Origin: Phalacrocorax aristotelis
Taxonomy: Eukaryota; Chordata; Aves; Suliformes; Phalacrocoracidae
DNA: 64,000 nucleotides
Reading direction: 5' to 3'
NCBI RefSeq assembly: GCF_949628215.1
Contig: NC_134297.1
Coordinates: 4,526,001-4,590,000, forward strand
Shown here piece by piece: positions 26,990-40,481 of the stretch. Both the position numbers and the translations under genes were made by a program. Each line of letters begins with the position of its first letter. Within the stretch, counting starts at the first letter, position 1. The notes under the pieces were generated by a model. It worked only from the letters and a program-made list of their open reading frames with translations. It had not been told where the DNA came from and made no database searches.

Positions 26990-29589
26990 AAATAGAGAAG
27001 TCTTAATTCTCTTGGGTTTCTGCATCTTATCCTGCAGCAGCAGCATATCTGGCAGAGACTTAAAGGCAACTGTGCCTTTAAAATTGAATTGCCTGTGATG
27101 GAAGAAATCTGAGAGCAGAGAAGGGAGACCACTGCCTCCTGCGCAGATCAAGCTCTTTGGAGATCCCTCCATAGCTCTGCCTTCTCATCAGCCCAGTCAC
27201 TGCTCCTTCCCTCTGGGGCCACACTGCAGTGACTACAATATCAATAAAAGCCATCCTAGAACTGTCTCAGTGGTGGCGTTACATCTTTCCATGGTGGATT
27301 CTGAGGTCATCGCTCTGTGTCGCTTTCTTCCCCAAAACTACTGTGCGTGTGCAAACAAGCTGGGATTCTATCCTCTTCCAATTCAAGAGTGTTTTGCTCC
27401 CTTGCTGCTGAAGTTACTCTTCCTCAGATTGCTGGGGAGCACATTGGCGCTTGGACAGACTTCCCCATTTCTGCAGATGACTATAACTCTGTGAGTGCTT
27501 ACTGACCTCTGCATTTCTTCTTTGCCTTCTCCTCTTTCCTTGTTTTTCGTCCCATCCATTTGTTTCTTGGCCTTTGCAGAGTATTTGTTGTGCATTTTGG
27601 TGATAAGATGGCAGCATGCATCTCCCGCCGCACCATGCATCGTAACAAGGTCAGGCATTGTAATGGTACTAAGCCAAGGTCTGTCCTTGAGCCCCTCTGC
27701 TTTTTTCCTGTTCTTCTGCAAGTTTGACCTAACACTTCTCCTTAAGCCTTCTCTGCTGCTTGTTTTCCCATCTCTCTTAAGGACCCTGTCCCAAATCTTT
27801 GGTTGTGCTGTGCTCACTCCCTAACTCCTTCCTCTTGTTTTAATGGCAGGCCGTATGTGGTGTGGGCCTGCTTGAGGGATATGGGTGTAACAAAGTTTCC
27901 AGCACTAAGATTTTCATTATTTACCTACTCTGGAAAAGAATCTTTGCTTCAGGCTTAGACATGTAAGTGCTCAGACTTCATGTGAGCTTGAGGAGGAGGT
28001 TGTTTTGTGAAGCACCTGCTATGCATCAGTGCCCTTAGAAACTAGGAATCTTTATTCTGGGTTCCCCAATGATGTTTAGCTCCGTGGTATGTGATGCTGT
28101 GGGACAATAGGCTTCGTCTGTATTTGCAGCCTGCCATCCTTTGTTCTACCCTGCTGCTGATGCCACTGCTACTGGAAGGCCCCTCAAACATGCAAGAGAG
28201 ATTGGGTGACTTGGGCTGTGGGAGCTTTCACTGCTGGTCTCAAATGCCCCTCTGTCTGCTTGTGTTTAAGACCTGGGTCTAGAGCCCCTGCTTTAGCTAC
28301 TTCTGTTTCATGTTTCAGAAACAAAGGATCCAGGACCTTTCTCTTACTCTCGTGAATTTGCAGTCATTCCTCTAGGGTTTTTAATTTAAAGCCAAAGTTT
28401 TGTGGTGTGTGTTCTTGCTACAAGGTTTTCACCCATTTATCTGAAACATACAAGGTGAGGTTTTTTACCCAGGATATGATGCTGCATTAGTCACCCCATG
28501 AGTCCAGATGACTTTTTCTCTGGTGTACTACCTTTGTGTCTCTACGAATTATCCCTCAGGCAGTGCCAGCTCAAAGACTGAAGGTTGTTGGAGTCTGTAA
28601 AGATTTAGCTCAATGTGCTGAAAGACTTAAGTTAAAAAGGATCCAAAGTGACTTGGCTATTAGGCACTTAACTACTCTGATTTGAGAGACCAGATGCTCA
28701 GCATTATCCTGAGTGAAAATCGTGCTCTGTTAAGGTATTGTGCTATGATGTGATTTGACTTACTTAATGCCATGAGTTATTTCAGAATATCTTGAACTAA
28801 ATGAAAAGGGAGATGATCAGGCCATAATATTTCTGCCCAATGAAGTCTTACTGCTTTTTTGCTGGTGGCTGCGAGCTACTTGCAAAGGAAGGTAAAAATT
28901 AGAAGATGGCGTTTAATTTCCTGATGAATTCAAATCAAGGAGGAATTTCTGAAGCATGCAGTGAGTCATGAGGTTTTCTGTTGTTAGCCTGCCCCTTTCC
29001 ATTGTGAATGAGTCTTTTCAGGGGTGGGAGAGGTTATTGCACCATATCCAGCAAATGGAAGGTTAAGAGTTCAAACATGCAAGACAATGAGAGGAAAAAG
29101 AGCCAACAGACTCTGAAAGCAGCAGCCCTCTCTTGTTATAATATTGCTCAAGAAAGAAGCAGTAGCAGTCTGAATCATCCCAGTTTCTACATCCTCCTGA
29201 TGCTGACCCTCTTTCTCCTGACACAACAGTATTCTTCATCCTCCAAAATCTCTACAGGGAATTACCTTTCTTCACCTTTATGATGGAGGGGAGCTTCTCT
29301 CTATTCTCTTCTTCCACGATAGCTGAAGCTACTGCTCTTCTGCTGTGATGCTGTTCTACCTTGCTCTCCCTTCCAAGATTGTAAGTTCGAACTTGCATGC
29401 CGTGACAAACACTACGTTCACATAGCTTAGAAAGAAATGGCTTATAGGCACTTTCTGTTCTGTATGCAGTCTGACTACAGCTCCCATGATGCCAAGAGTG
29501 TGAAATGCATATTTTATTTCTGGAAATCAAGTCTCACGTGACTTCCCAGCTGCTGCAGCAAAGACAGAGTCCCTTCTGAGTGGTTACCT

Positions 29590-29600
29590 CCCCCCCCCCC
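29590..29600 (+). repeat. C11 homopolymer
   Basis: A run of eleven C in intronic sequence, a simple repeat prone to length error in sequencing. Confidence 0.85.
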
Positions 29601-31879
29601 ACACTCGGGGAAATGGAGGTGTGCCCTAGCTTGCAGATGCGGTGATTGCATAGGATTTTCTCTGACAGCAGAGGATGTAGAACTGCAGAACACTGACTTC
29701 GGGAAGGATTCAAGAGGTTATCCATCTGGCACATTTTCCTGGGGATCTGTACACCTGTACACTAAGGTGCATAACAGTTAAACTGTCTCTTCCTTACATT
29801 TTGGCGTTCTTGCAGCAATTCTTTCTCCCCATAATGTTTCCTGATGTTCTTCATCTTCCCTCTCGCTAGTTTTGTTACTAACAGGTTTTGTTTTGCATGC
29901 ATATTTCATAGAGGCAACGGGGTGTTTTACAGCTCCCCCAGCTCCTGTAGACTTTCTTTTCTTGCCATATGGGAGAATCAAACTACAGCTGAAGCAGTAG
30001 TGTGGTGCATTCTGTGCCTGCAGGTCACGCACCTTTTTTAGTGAGCTTATTTGAGCCTTCTAAGCCCCTTGTTTCTAATGAATTTCCCTGAATAAGTAAA
30101 TCTTTTCAGTTGCCATGAATCTTTTGAGGTGAGTCTGCTCTAGTTAGTGTGAAGCTAGAACTGTAATGATGGGCAGTAGTAAAGCCACAATGATGTATCT
30201 ATACAGAGGATGTCCTAATGGCAGTGAGTTGTGACTGTGACTATTTGAAAGGGCAGTGACACTTGCAGGTAGTGCTTATAACAAGCAGTGTCTTCTAATT
30301 TGTAAGGTATCTTTTCTTGAGGCAATTAGAAGCTCAAACCCTGAGCTAACATGACTATTGCTGTACCTATTTATAGAGCTTCAAATTTTTACCCAGACCT
30401 CAAGTGTGTCATAGTGGGCTGTTCCCTTCTAGAAAGTAGACTTCCTCAGGACATGTTTCCTGTTTGCTGTTAAGTTCACAAGCAATTGCACCCTGCTGGA
30501 ACTACAGATAGCCTCTGCTGTAAAGGGACTGCAACATGGAAATTCAATTGTTTTTCTGAACTGCAAAGTCAGGCTTTACTGGTTCTCTAGCTTAGGATTT
30601 GCTGAAGGTCCTTCATGAGGCTGTTGTGGTGGTGTGGTGTTTCGGTTTCCCCCCTCTCCCCGCAATGCTGCTGTGAATACTTGTAGCAAAATGCACCCAA
30701 GTGAGTAGACTGCTATTAAGGGACTTCAGCGGCTCCATAAAAGAGGGATTGGGGAGTAGGTGGTTCACAGTGTGTGTGTTTGCTCTGTGTGTGTACTTAT
30801 CTCTGCACTGGATGTGTTAGGGTTACTTTTTGGACTACTGTCATCAGTGTTTAGTACAGGAGGTGTTTGGAAATCCATCTAGTGTGCAGCAAGGATGACA
30901 ATCCTTATCCTCACAAGTGTAACTAATTTGGGTGGTGTGGTGATATTTTTTGCTAGGTGGCATCAGACTGGGTATGTTGAAGCCCCATTATATCCACAGC
31001 AATGCTTGGGATGGAGAGTCAAAATTATACAATGGCATCCCATGGCTTGTGATCTACATGAGTTTGTCAGACGGGCTTTATGTCTCTGATAAGCGTGAGG
31101 GTGCTGTGTTTGAATATGCTGAGTAAAAAGGTGAAACGTGGCAGCCTTGATTTCTATAAGCAGGGGACTGTATGAATGCATCACAACAGAGAAACATAAT
31201 GGAGATATACAATTCCTATATGCTGAGACAGGACTTGGGGAGGGGGGTCTCTGTGTACATTGTATACTGATGGCCCTTTTTAGAGGTGGTCTGAGGGCAA
31301 AGTATTGTCTGTCTCCAGACTGCTGAGCCCTCTTTACTGTTTACATTGCACATCTGCATGGTAGTGACATCTGTTAACATATATCCCAGTGCATACTAAT
31401 GACAGGACTGCGAAATACTTTTAAGGTAATAAAACCCAGTGGGTCTGATCTATGGGCAGGGTGTGCGTATGCCTGTGCACAAGGGAATAGTAGCGGTATG
31501 GTTTTGCAGGGATTGCACAGCTGCCCTTCAACGTGTGTAAACTGTTTAGCGCGTTGTAAATTATTTGCCAGTGCGCCTGGTCTTTGTGCACTCTGCTGCG
31601 GTGCCTGCTGTGTGCCTGAGCACAGCGTGCTGCACTGTTGTATGAATAAGCACTTTCAAGCAATGCTGTTTCGAGCCCTCAGAGGCTCTTAATTTGACTG
31701 AGCTCTGCAGCGTTTTTTCTACCTCGCTTCCCAGCCAGGATTGCTCATGTCTGTCTGGTTTGCCAGTGCCAGAGTGCTCTGAGGAGTTACGTACAACAGT
31801 TCCTAGGCTGGCTAGCTAATAGGCTCCAGACTGATTTGCTGTATGTAGTAAAGTAGGCCAGGAGGAGCCTGCAGGACCG

Positions 31880-32000
31880 GGGAGGGAGACGCTGGGTGAT
31901 GAATGGGGCGGCATGAAGTCACTCTGCGCCGCCAATCAGGGCCGGCCGCAGCCAGGCAGGGCCGTGGCAGCTACGGATGCCTCTTGATGCTGGGATAAAT
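31880..32000 (+). promoter_or_regulatory. Candidate small alternative promoter
   Basis: A GC-rich patch stands out from its AT-rich surroundings. It has a CCAAT box at 31932-31936, a GGCCGGCC palindrome at 31940-31947, further GC-rich motifs up to 31977, and a weak TATA-like GGATAAAT at 31993-32000. It lies about 100 nt upstream of a strong splice donor at 32100. It could be a weak internal promoter or an enhancer. There is no direct evidence of transcription. Confidence 0.25.
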
Positions 32001-32099
32001 TTTGCCTTAGATGATGATTTGGTATTTTCAGTCTGAGCTGAGAGTGTGCACCAAAGAGTTCCTAGTGTAGGCCCAATCATTTCTGAGTGTTACTCTGAG
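32001..32099 (+). other. Candidate untranslated first exon
   Basis: The segment ends in CTGAG|GTGAGTG, close to the consensus donor (GT at 32100). It contains no long open frame, so it would be untranslated. The left boundary is only a guess from the promoter-like patch. The donor could be a decoy, since such matches recur by chance in 64 kb. Confidence 0.2.
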
Positions 32100-32810
32100 G
32101 TGAGTGTTCTCAGTAGGGTGCAGATGACTAGCCTCCACCTTGCATTTTTCTCTGCACATATAAATCCCTCTCTTTGAATGGTCTGTCTCTGGAATGCTTG
32201 TTTTGCACCATTGCTTCTCTACTTGTCTGGCGCTGACCCCTTTCTCTCTTTTCTTTCAGAAGCTGCCTCTTCCTTCCCCACTTCCCCCTCCTCACGTCTG
32301 ATCCCTCCTCCTTTACCTGTGCACTGCCCAAAACTCACTTGCTTTCTTGCTTTCTCCTGATTCCTAAAGTACCCTTTTGGGGGGTTGGTTGTGTCACTCT
32401 CCCTTCCCATAGAGCGAGAGGGAGAAAGAGCAGCATGTCCAGAAGACGGGTTGCTTGCCTGCTCCCTGCAGAAGCTCAGACTTCAAAAGGAAGCTGGGAA
32501 AGATGGTCCTCTCTGTTTCTTAGCATCCTACTAGACTTTTGGGTGCTGGCAGGAGGAAGGAGCAGGGGGGATGGCAATGACTCAAGTCTTGTGCCGGAGT
32601 CCAGTCAAGTATCTAAATTGGGAACATGTGCTTGAGATGCTTTTTCTGTCCATCTCTGGGGGCAGGAGGCAAAACTTGGGACTAGCTCTTAAGTGACTTT
32701 CTTCGTGTTCTCATCCTCCTCTCAAGTTGTTTGTCCTCTCTTCTTCATCCTCTTTTGACTTTCCCTTTCTCTCCCCTCCCTTCTCCCTCAATGCTCTTGT
32801 TTACTGATAG

Positions 32811-32854
32811 GCCAAGCAGAAAACATGGAGACGTCTGATATGGCGACAGCAAAG
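32811..32854 (+). other. Candidate 44-nt exon with a short open frame
   Basis: The segment is bounded by a long pyrimidine tract and acceptor (TGATAG at 32805-32810) and a fair donor, AAAG|GTAGGA (GT at 32855). It contains an ATG at 32825 in good context (AACATGG), encoding METSDMATAK and ending in phase 0. That phase does not match the phase-2 ends of the other first exons, so as GRAMD1B coding sequence it would shift the frame. Reading in from exon B it reaches a TGA. If real, it is probably an untranslated or uORF-bearing exon. Confidence 0.2.
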
Positions 32855-35520
32855 GTAGGATGGAAATGCTGCCGGCCTCACTGTGCGTAAGTGGTTTCGC
32901 TTGGCAACTTCTTATTTGTCTCTTGCCCTTTTTACTTTCTCCTGACCCTTTTCCCTAATGCTGGGAGTTGGTACTTGTGCTGGGATTGATGATGGGATTC
33001 AGGTTTGGGGAGGAAGTAACATTGTGGCTGCAGTCTCTATATGTTGCTTTTCATGTAAGATTTGCAAAAATCTTGAAATATTGATACTCTAGGGGAAGGC
33101 CGGGGGTGGGTGGGAGAGAAACAGGGCAGCCTGTGTTAATGTCCGTGGCAGTTTGTCCGTGAAGCCGAGGAGGCAGCTGGGATGCTGGCAGAAGCCTGCT
33201 TTGCTGCTGTATGAGAAAGGGACGCTAGAGGGTGCTTTAGGGGCAGGTTTCCCACTCCCGGGACTGTTGTGTGAGTAGAAATGCCTTTTGGCAGCCTTAT
33301 TTCGGGTTTTTTTTTGGAAAGGATCTCGGGGGAGTGCTGAGTGAGAAAGTAATTCGAGCTTTTAGATGCATCCGCCCTTTTCTGTGAGGCTTCTCTGTTG
33401 CCTGTGCTGCTTGTTTTTACCAGGTTGTAGGTTCTGCTTTCCTGTGGGCTGGCAGGCTGGAAATCTGCAGGCATGGAGCTGGATGGATCGAGATGATGGG
33501 ATTGTGAGGTGGAAGTGGGAGATGTACATCATGCATGGCTTCAGCAGGGTTCAGAGACACCTGGGAAGCACAAGACTGTCTCACCATTGAATAGTTGTAT
33601 CTCATGGCAGGGACCGCTGATGTTGTCTTCCTAGCAAAAGGTTTGTTTTCTGGCATGAGCCTGCCACCAGTGTGACTTCCCTTGGCATCAGAACGAGGTT
33701 AATGCGCGGGGAATGTGTCTGCAAAATGTATCTTGCGCTGTTATCTCGGCAGGGTCTGAAATGAAGCATGGCTGAAAAAAGCTGTAGCTTGGAAGGTGGG
33801 AAATGGCATTAGTAATAAAACTCTTGCTTTTGAGCTTGCGCTGGACTGGGTGCTGTAGCATGGTGATATGGCATGCTGCGTTGCAGGAGGACAGCTGTCC
33901 TACTGGGGATAGAAGCCCATGGTTGAAAAAAACCCTGTTGGTGCTGTTAAGAGAATTGTAGGGCTTATTCTTATGTCTCAGCTAGAATTCAAGTTGAGTT
34001 TGAGTTTTCCCTTTTCACATTTGTTTCTACTGAATACTGTATACTTTTCAATCCCACTTACCAGAAGCCTGGGTGACGCTGATGAACAGTGGCCCTGTTT
34101 TGCCCAGGGACTGTGTTGCGTGTCTGCGCAGATTTTGAGGTTTTAGTGCCTGTCAATCGTGTGAAGTACTTCTGGATAAATATTGCTTTATAAAGGTGAA
34201 ATCATCCTCGCTATTGTGTTTGCTCAAGCTTCAACTGCCTGTTGCTGCAAACCCACTTACAGCTGTAGTGCTTGAAAAAAATTACCCCGAGAATGCTGAA
34301 GGGCCAGTGGCATTGGAGCCAATTGTAAATGACACTCTCCACTTCCATTATTGCTGTTGTGGCAGTTTGGGGGACTCCAGCTTTTCTGTGCTGAAAACCA
34401 GACACTTTTCAAAGACAAAACCATCAAAGTCACTTGAAAATTCTTTTTGTCTGTACCTGTTTTCATAGGTTCCTGTTTTTAATTAAAGAAAAACATGAGC
34501 TATGTTGTTAAAGCACTATCTTGGTGTGAATGTACTGAAAACCTAATTATCTTTTCAGGAAAATATCTTGAGTGAAAAATTGAGTCTAGTTTGAATCTTC
34601 TAAAACAGATACATCTTGGAAACTAGCTATGATGTAAATATTATTGGAATATATACAGGTTGATTTGGGCTAACACCATGGCAAGTGCTGATGTTTAGTC
34701 CCCTGTTCTTTGTTGAAGCCAAATGTTCTCCACGGCCTATTTTCTTTTCGGGGGTTGGGTCAGTTACTCCTGTTACAGGTGATTTGGAGCCTCCAAGGGG
34801 ATGCTATTAATTTTGCTTAAGTTCTGCTGAGGTTAGCCTAGGCTAGCAAAGAAATTCTGAGAAGGCTTAACAGATTTATTGTCTCAGCTTGAGATGATGC
34901 CAAAAGTGTCCATGGGGTGTAATGTCAGGATGTTACTTCCACAGCTGCTCTCCATTGTGTTGCGCTGTTGCTTCCTTTTCTGCTGGGGCACCTTTCAGGG
35001 TATCTCAAGAACTGGCATTTCCTGACGTGCCAAAGAATGGTCCCATACTTAGTGCATTGAAAATAGAGGGGTGCAGCTTTTATTGTTTTGTAGCCAATGG
35101 TTTTAATCCTAGGGTAATCAATCATTCATCCTTATCCTGAGGCTTTTCAGAGCTGTTGGTGGAACCAGAAAACCATTTCTCCCTCGTATGCTCTGCGGCA
35201 CCTTGCTTTGGGATCGTGACAAGGTGCCGTGTCACCTGGCAGCTTTGCTTACATGACGCCTTGCTAAAAGTAGGAACCCTGACAGTTTTGTGCCTGTTCC
35301 TTGCTGAGTGCCAAGGGGAGAAGTAGTTAACCTGTCAGGGGAAAAAAATCAGGCCAGTGTGAAGCTAGAATGCTTCCTGGGAAAGCATGAATCACTTTCC
35401 AGGTAATCAACTAGCGGAAATGAGGACCATAAATCAGTGAGCTGCCTTTCATTCCACTGACACTGAAAGGTTCTTGTTCTCTGTACTGCAAGTACGTACA
35501 TGGAAAGTCCTTGGACATTT

Positions 35521-35538
35521 GGGGGGGGGGGGGGGGGG
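35521..35538 (+). repeat. G18 homopolymer
   Basis: Eighteen consecutive G follow an AT-rich flank. Runs this long are unstable and are poorly resolved by most sequencing methods. It could form quadruplex structures. Confidence 0.9.
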
Positions 35539-38500
35539 AGATATTTAAGCACCTGATTTACTTGTTCCATCTTGAAGGAAATGTGTTCCTCTTATGAGCT
35601 GTAATGGGAATGATGAGTGAAGCCAGAGAAGATGGCTGTTTACAGTAGTGCAGAGTTTTTGCTTAGAGATTATTTCCTTGGCTTTTATTAGACAGCACTT
35701 GCCTGGGCTGGGTTTGATTGGAGAAGTATGTGTAAGGAGAAAAGGACAACAGGGTAATGCAAAATAGCTGGTATGTGAATAAAATAGTGCTAAATATTAA
35801 ATACTGTTTTATGACTCTTAATTTCTGTAGTTGCCTCTGCTTCCAGCTTTTGTTCAGGTGCAAACAAAGGAAGTGGCAAAATGCTGCTTATGAACTGCCT
35901 GTTTCTTGCCATCTGACCAGACTGGAAGGGAACACCAAGACCTAACTCATTACTGTTTGTCACTTTGTACAGATGTTCTTGGCTGTGCAGAGGGCATGTA
36001 AAGCAATGTCCCATCTGGAGAGTACCATTTAGTACTTCTTTCATCCAAGGTGGAAGTCAGGAAAAAAAAAACCTCTGGTTTTGTGTATTACAGCCCTAAC
36101 TTTGTTTTAATTCATGTGGCCTTGATAGTTTATAGCTACAGGTCAGGAAAACATCTGGCCTTTTTTTTCCTGACTCCTTTTTTCTGCTACTCAGTCTCCA
36201 ATTCTTTCTTCAGTTTCAGAAAGTTCTGCATGGTTTTTATTTTGTTGCTGTTTTTAGTGTTTGTGATGTGATGTTTGACTTCCTCATCCTGAGTGGCAGT
36301 GGAAGCAACCAGAAGCCACAAGGGAGGTTGTATTCATGGTATTCTTGCTCTGGACCAGGAGTACTGAAAATATTACTGGCAGTAAGCCAGGATCCAAATT
36401 ATCTTGTTTTAATCCTTTTTGAAGTTTGAGAATTTTGTCTGGGGGAAGGGATAGGGGATGAGGCAGGACAGCAGACACCATGTAAATTTGTCTTACTATT
36501 ATTTATTGCTTATGCTTAGCAAACTATGTACCTAATATTTTACAATAAAAAAGGAGATCCCTTTCCCAAGCAATCAAAATTCTATTGCAATAAGCAAATA
36601 CTTTAACTTACAGATTTTATGGCTGATAGGGAAAATTACGAACATCTCATAGAACAACCTGTATGAAGGGTGGTCGTTAGTGAAAATATACATATGGCTC
36701 TAAGTAGGTCAAATACAAACATGTACAAAGAAAGGAGATGGATACGGGAAGGAATTAGGAAAAAAAGCTGGGGTGCTGGGGAAAGGTGATCTGATGACTG
36801 AGATATGAAAGGGAGCTGAGAACAGAACACAACACTTGAAGGAAGTGAAGGCAGTCAATGAAAATGTGATGAAACAGCTGATAGAGGGATATAATAAGGA
36901 AATGAGAGGAGAAGGAAGTAAGAGCAGGTGTGGAGAGAAGCCTGTTGTTTAGGAAGAGGCAAAAGATGCAGTTTTGATATGGGCACAGAAGTGGCAGTCA
37001 ACAGAGGGCTGTGAGAGCCACAGCTGCAGCAACTTGTATGGAGAGGTATGTGGGTGAGGGAGGGAGGAAGGACTGGCTGATGAGAGGTGGGTTACAGAAG
37101 TTGTAGGCACTCCTAACTGGCTGATACTGGTGCTCTAATTAAGCATTTATACTTTGGAGACTAGTGCCTTTCTCAGCAGAAGTGAAGGGTGCCTCCATAT
37201 GTTTCAAGTAGCTGCTGTTGAATTTGGAGACTCCGGTTAGGTAAGAGAGGGGAAGCCATGGTAGGTGAGACATGAAGGAGACAATCTTGTGGTGTTTCCA
37301 ACACATTGTGATTGCTAATGTTGGCCAAAAAGACACCTGCTCTCAGATCTTTCACTGTTTTCAACTATTATGCTTGTTTTCATGAAACATGGAAACAAAC
37401 TAAAAGGAAAACCAATGTTTATTTTTACTACTTTTGTTTTTTTATTATTGTTTGTATGGAAAAATAATTTTTACCGAAATAACAATGCCTTGGGAAAGCT
37501 CTTTTGCATGCAAACATGATCATCAAAGATCATTTGTCAGATTTATATAATCCAAAACCATCTTTCACTGATGCTTATTACAACCATATAATGAATGTCT
37601 CCTTACAATATGTAGTTCCACAGGTGAGTGAAAAGGCATGGATTAGAAGGCTTACTCGGTTTCAACACAGAGGCCTGCAGCAGAGCCAGAAATGGGTTTG
37701 GAGATCTCAAGCTACAGTTCCGACTGTGCTTTTTTTCCTGTTTTCCCATTTTCCTGTTTTGTGGGATGGATGCTTGGGATGGAGTAGGTAGATAATTTAT
37801 CAGGAATTTAACTTGCATGTGACTTCTAAATATTTTTAGCACTGCGGAGGTGGACAGGGTGGCTGTGTGCAGCCTATCTTTCTTGATATCTACATATGCT
37901 CTTTTGTTACCTTATTTAATTTTTCATATTTTTCCCTGGAGTGGTTACGTGCAGAGAAAAAGGAAAGGGATTGCCCATGCAGCATTAGCTGACGCAGATG
38001 GACTAGTCCAGTGAATACGGAAATGGGACTGTAAATAGCAGTGACGGTGGGGTTGCCTGCTTGGGATTCGCTGAAGATGGTGGGTGACCCAGAGTCCCTT
38101 CGCCAAGGCCCCTGCTGCAAGAATTTCAGAGAGCAGATCCCAGCTGTATTGTGGCAGAAGTGGCCGTGCCTACCAGCCGGATGCTTAAAGAGACACTTTA
38201 TTCTAATAAGGGGTTGATCTACTTTGATAATTTCCTAACCTTTGTGTTATTAAAAAAAAAAATACATGACTGCTTATCTCAATACCTTTCTTGCCTGAGC
38301 TTTGATTTCGAAACATGTGACTCTGCAGCATTAGTCTGTCCCAGATTTGGCAAGCTTGCAGGTCTCCTGACCCATTTTACAGCATTGTGATTTGCTTCCC
38401 TCCTTGACAACCTGCAGGCCACAGATGCAAAGCATCTCATGGAGAAAAGTTAAGTTCAAGCCAGACATCCAGTATAGGTTGGACCTAATGAGGGCTGAAT

Positions 38501-40226
38501 CTGGAATTATGTGGGGTGAGATTTGAAAGTGTTTTTCCCCATACTGTTTGTCATGTGGAAATGCAGGGCCCAAACTTTATGGCTAATGAATGCTTTTTGT
38601 CTGCAAATAAACAAAAAGGCATGTTGCAAAGTTCATGTTGGAAACCGTTCTCAAAGCAGGTGTTTCAAATCTCTCTGCCTCCCATGGGGCTCTGCTGCAG
38701 GGTACTGTCCATCACTTTCCCTCACAGAGTGGAAGACAGTTCTACACAGGAGGCAGTTTCACACTGGTGGTTTCCTTCTGCTGCAGGCACCTAAGCATGA
38801 TGGTATTGAATAATAGAGCAGCGAGTGAAACATGTCAAGTGCTTGGGAAGCTGTCTGGAGGGAGTTAGTACTGAGCTGGCATTTTTCCTTTGCCACTCAA
38901 CTCTCCAGAACAACATTTCAGTGTTACTTGCACAGTTTCTGAAACTTTGGCGCTGCTACTGTGCTCCTGTTTCTCCTTTCACCTGCCCTAGAATCACCAG
39001 AGCCCTACAAAGGTGCCTTTCTGCTGAATTCAGAACTGGAACTTTGCTTCTGTCCATCTGTTCAGGATTAGGGAGAATCAGGAAGAAGATCTGGTGCTTT
39101 TATTAAGCAAAATATGAAAGTGGAGAAGTATGTGTGTGTTATTTCCCAAAGGTGACACGGGTATCACTGTCTCCATGTTTCCTTGGGCAATGAGGGCAAA
39201 TTTTACAGAAATCTTTGTAAACCAGATCAGAGATTTTGAACTACTCTTCCCTGCACCACCTCCTCTACTGAGAGATGAACAGAACGGAGGTGGCAATTTT
39301 AGAGGTCAAGATTTTTGTATCATTCCGGGTGGAGACATCCACTGCCCATCATGAGGATGGGGGGGTGTCAGTCTGTGCGGACTTTGACCTTGGGTGCAAA
39401 AGAATGACAAAACATTAATAAATCCCCTTCAAGATAGTAGAATATCTTTATTTGCACATACCTGACTGGTGTCTTTCCTCTACCACCACTGAAATTGCTG
39501 AATTCCTGTCGAGTTCACAAGCAAGACTGTTTCTGTCCCAAGGCCAAACATGTTCAGAGCTCTCTGTATGCAGTGAGAGTGTTTGCCTCCGGACACTCCC
39601 AGGCTTTGCTTTTTCAAGTACTTTAGAATGATCCTTTCCTAAGAAATAGTTAAATTAGAGCTTATTTTCCTAGGGAACGTGGCAGTATATTTCAGTAGGA
39701 GCAAGTTTAGATCCTGCAAGAGAAATAGGAGAATTCCCAGGAAAGGTGTAGTGTATTGCAGGAAATGGGGGGGTGGTCTGGTGGAGATGCAATAACTGGC
39801 ACTTCTCCCTTTTGCTCCGTCCTTGTGCCTGCCTTCTGCGTGCTGTGCTGTGAAATATCTTTATTACATGATGTGCGGGAAAGAGGTCTTGACTCCAATA
39901 TGATAAATAGTGCTACAGCCCTGACTCTTCTGTTTGTGCAAACGCTGGCAGCGAGGATCGTGAGAACAAGATACTCACCCCCTACTTCGGTTACCGGTGC
40001 AGGAACTTGTCTGACCATTTCAGTGGCAATTAAGCGCGTCCTTCGCTTTCTGTAGCAGTCGTAATTCCGCCTGCTCCCGTTCTACAGCAGATTACTTAAT
40101 CTCCCCCAAAGACCTAGAGACAGAGTCTAGGGCTGCCCAGAGGGATGGGACGGGAGGGGAGGAAGGCGCGTTGCCCGCGTTCGGGCCCCTTGAGGCGGGG
40201 GGCTGCCGGAGCCGCGCTGCGGCGGC

Positions 40227-40254
40227 GGGGGGGCCCGGGCGGGGGGGGGCAGGG
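40227..40254 (+). promoter_or_regulatory. G-quadruplex motif 1
   Basis: G runs of 7, 3, 9 and 3 are separated by short loops (CCC, C, CA), which fits the G3+N1-7 pattern. It lies in the CpG island, about 300 nt 5' of the start codon on the coding strand, so it could form in DNA and, if transcribed, in the 5' leader. Confidence 0.6.
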
Positions 40255-40368
40255 ATGCCATGGCATGCTGCGCGGCGCGCTGTCCTGCCGGCGCCGCACA
40301 TGCTCAGCAGCGAGCGGGGCGGCTCAGCCCGCGGCGCCGCTGGTGCGGGGAGCCCGCTGCCTCTCGGC

Positions 40369-40396
40369 GGGGGTCGGGGGGGGCGCCGGGGGCGGG
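40369..40396 (+). promoter_or_regulatory. G-quadruplex motif 2
   Basis: G runs of 5, 8, 5 and 3 are separated by TC, CGCC and C. It lies on the coding strand about 160 nt 5' of the MKGFKL start codon, so it is more likely than motif 1 to be in the mRNA leader. Confidence 0.6.
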
Positions 40397-40481
40397 AGGC
40401 GGCCCTGCCCCGCCGCGGGGGGCTCGGTGCATGCGGCTCGGCGCTCCCCGGGGGACGCTCGCCGGCCGGGTCTCCTCCAAT

